Source: Bicyclus anynana (taxonomy: Eukaryota; Arthropoda; Insecta; Lepidoptera; Nymphalidae). Taken from it: DNA of 64,000 nucleotides. Shown in pieces: positions 61,841 to 64,000 of the stretch. The notes below the pieces were generated by a model. It worked only from the letters and a program-made list of their open reading frames with translations. It ran no database searches and was not told the DNA's origin. A program made the position numbers and the translations under genes. The stretch spans positions 9,035,418 through 9,099,417 of the forward strand of contig NC_069092.1 in NCBI RefSeq assembly GCF_947172395.1. Direction: 5' to 3'. Position 1 is the first letter of the stretch; each line of letters begins with the position of its first letter.

Positions 61841-62667
61841 TACTAGTTTCATAGTTTATTACAGTGTACATATATCTGAATGGATATTATATAGGTACAG
61901 TAACTTATTTAATTTTTCTATATGATATACTTTTTATAACAATATGTATTTTAAAAATTCCATCCATGCGGTAGTTACAGTTTTACGTTACAAAAATTAC
62001 TTAACCTCAAGCCAAATAGCTGGCTCATTATTCCCAGTTAGTTTGCTGGAAATATGCTATCCTATTTTTCTTTTAAGTTTCTTTGGAGCGAGCGTTTTAA
62101 GAGAAACCTTAAACCTTTCCTCAGGAACCCTTTTAAGGAGGGTCGAAATGAATAGCTACTCGTACATAGTCGTAAAAGGAATACGATAGAACAAAATCAT
62201 CATTGAACAAACTATAGTGCTATCGACCACTTTCAAGTTCTCAGCCCAGAGACTGGACATTGTACATTTACACAGTACTTTTAAATAAGTTTGAGTATTT
62301 TTGACGTTATTGATTTAATAATAGAAGAAGATGAAGAAGAAAAATATTTTCATTTGGTCATTAAAAACTTATAACTAAGCTTTACTAACTAACTTATTAT
62401 ATTGGGAAAAAAAGCGCACTGACCAAATAAAGGACTCCCACTCAGCTTTGCTGCTGGTGTATTTGTTCCATACCCACAATTTAATGTAGAAAATTCAAAA
62501 CAAAACACAACACGTTCATTCTTATCCAAACGCAATTACTCGTATTTGAATAGATAATTCACGTTCGCTTCCAAACTCTTGAATCATGTGTTTTGTTTGT
62601 GGTCGGCAGCTCTTTGTTAGGGCCACGCAATATCTGCGACGACAGGATGAGCAGATTACGTACATGG
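61841..62667. other. Unassigned stretch
   Basis: No recognised element. An 81-codon frame at 61944-62189 has no domain and includes local words such as AAACCTTAAACCTTTCC and CCTTTTAAGGAGG. Confidence 0.45.
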
Positions 62668-63092
62668 TAGCCCGTATGCAGTGTTGCCAATTTGTGCGAA
62701 TTTCCCTAAATTGTCGGGAAGTTTCAACTCAATTTTGAACTATACCCTAATTGTGGGCAGTGGTTCTATACGGGGAATGTTTTATTTAATCCTGAAAGTA
62801 GCTATCTATCTATAAAATACTCAATAAAATTAAGTTTACAATAATTTATTAAAAAAAAGGATGAATTTTAAGGATATGGCAAAATATATAATCCTTAAAG
62901 TATATTATCCTCGATTAGCATAATACAGCACATATATATAGTTAAAAACTACATTGATTTGCTTTTATCTCTTTATTTTTGCAAGTGGGGAATAAATGAG
63001 GAATCGGTATTATTTTCTTTCCCCAATTTAAGTAATTTCGCTCGTTTTGTGGGAATTTAGGAAAATAGGTATTGGCAACGTTGCCCGTATGT
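62668..63092. mobile_element. MITE-like region with inverted ends
   Basis: GCCCGTATGCAGTGTTGCCA, then TTTCCCTAAATT, near 62671-62712 faces AATTTAGG then TTGGCAACGTTGCCCGTATG at 63055-63091. Inverted similarity is about 40 bp around ~340 bp of AT-rich DNA. Confidence 0.55.
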
Positions 63093-63351
63093 CTATCCGA
63101 TTGTTATCCTATATTAGAATCTTGTGGGCAGACATTCAATAGAATGTTATTTGTACACGAGTCGAGTCTGGGTAGAAGCAAATTCTTTACAAAATTGCAA
63201 AATATTTAGCTGAATATTAAACTCAATATTCAAGGTATATTTTTACTTGGTTAAAGTCTAACCTGTGTCCTTTTAAGTAGCATATCTTGTACGATAGGTA
63301 GCTTAATTACAGAGCCTTTCAAAGCTATCAAGGTTCAAACCTTCTAAGCCC

Positions 63352-63478
63352 TTTAACACGACGTCCATGATTACAACTATGAAACATCGATTCCATAGAG
63401 GCAGTTTTTATAATCGCATTAGATCATATATCATACACTTAGACAGAAAGTAACGTCTAGCGAGGCAGGTCCTTATCT
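63352..63478 (-). repeat. Dispersed repeat paired with 1867-1995
   Basis: Minus-strand copy of the repeat described at 1867-1995, with about 75-80% similarity by eye. Confidence 0.6.
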
Positions 63479-63711
63479 AATTAGTCTAAGGATACTATAG
63501 TATCAACGCATATACGGGATGTGCACTCAGTGCAGTCCGCAAGACTGCATTCTATATTTGAAAATTTGAATTTCGATGACAATAGCCAGTTTTAGAGAGC
63601 TCGACCTACTGGGTCTCCAGAAGGTAACAGAGATGCGCAAATTGGGATTCTCATACCACCTATTCTTTTGCGACGCGTGTGAGTACCAAACTACTCCTGC
63701 CATCATCATCT

Positions 63712-64000
63712 GACGGCCTCCGTGGCGCAGTGGTACGCACGGTGGATTTACAAAATGGAGGTTCTGGGTTCGATCCCGGCTGGGCAGATTTTCTTAATTG
63801 GTCCAGGTCTGGCTGATGGGAGGCTTCAGCTAATTACCACCCTGCCGGCAAAGCTGTACCGCCAAACGATTTAGCGTTCCGATACGATGCCGTGTAGAAA
63901 CCGAAAGGGGTGTGGATTTTTATCCTCCTCCTAACAAGTTAGCCCGCTTCCATCTTAGAATCACTTACCATCAGGTGAGATTGTAGTCAAGGGCTAACTT
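63712..64000 (+). mobile_element. SINE-A, cut by window end
   Basis: GACGGCCTCCGTGGCGCAGT head, box B GGTTCGATCCCGG and body with small deletions. It reaches GTCAAGGGCTAACTT at the last base, so only the tail is missing. Confidence 0.88.

Overview
The window looks like intergenic or intronic DNA from a lepidopteran (moth or butterfly) nuclear genome. It is strongly AT-rich and has almost no long open frames. It is packed with dispersed repeats of types I associate with Lepidoptera: two abundant tRNA-derived SINE families, many short Helitron-like elements starting A|TC and ending CTAG|T with a GC-rich terminal hairpin, fold-back MITEs, and 5'-truncated non-LTR retrotransposon tails. I see no complete host protein-coding gene, no rRNA, no genuine tRNA gene and no CRISPR array. 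A run of exactly 200 N (20615-20814) is an assembly gap. Family names SINE-A to SINE-E, MITE-1 to MITE-5 and RTE-B/C are local labels used only here.

Layout. 1-9 kb: Helitron-like pieces, SINE-B copies and AT-rich DNA. 9-19 kb: two decayed non-LTR fragments, a CCCTAC-type array, nested SINE/MITE insertions, two copies of MITE-1 and a degenerate tandem array. 19-20 kb: a small composite Helitron-like element. 21-22 kb: a long GGGTTCCGTAG-type repeat. 22.9-25.3 kb: a larger member of the same composite Helitron family, with a Penelope-like retroelement (PLE) inserted in it. The PLE consists of the C-terminal part of its reverse transcriptase, an intact-looking GIY-YIG endonuclease, and a near-identical inverted copy of its own 3' end. 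Both ends carry a hammerhead-ribozyme-like core. 25-53 kb: more SINEs, Helitron-like elements, MITEs, an RTE C-terminal pseudogene, a non-autonomous hAT element with an 8-bp target duplication, and perfect short palindromes. 53.2-55.6 kb: a possible promoter and first exon of an unseen host gene, split by an antisense 2.05-kb RTE retrotransposon with a 12-bp target-site duplication and an uninterrupted reverse transcriptase frame. 56.9-58.4 kb: a miniature palindromic PLE relic, a Helitron-like element, and a 5'-truncated jockey-like insertion with poly(A) and a 10-bp duplication. 58.6-64 kb: SINEs, one nested in another, and old repeats.

The best targets for follow-up are the PLE with inverted arms and ribozyme motifs, its miniature derivative at 57.0 kb, and the promoter/first-exon candidate interrupted by the RTE element. 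The rest is mainly a record of nested transposition whose order can be read from target-site duplications and interrupted copies. All family assignments come from reading sequence and translations by eye; no database search was possible.
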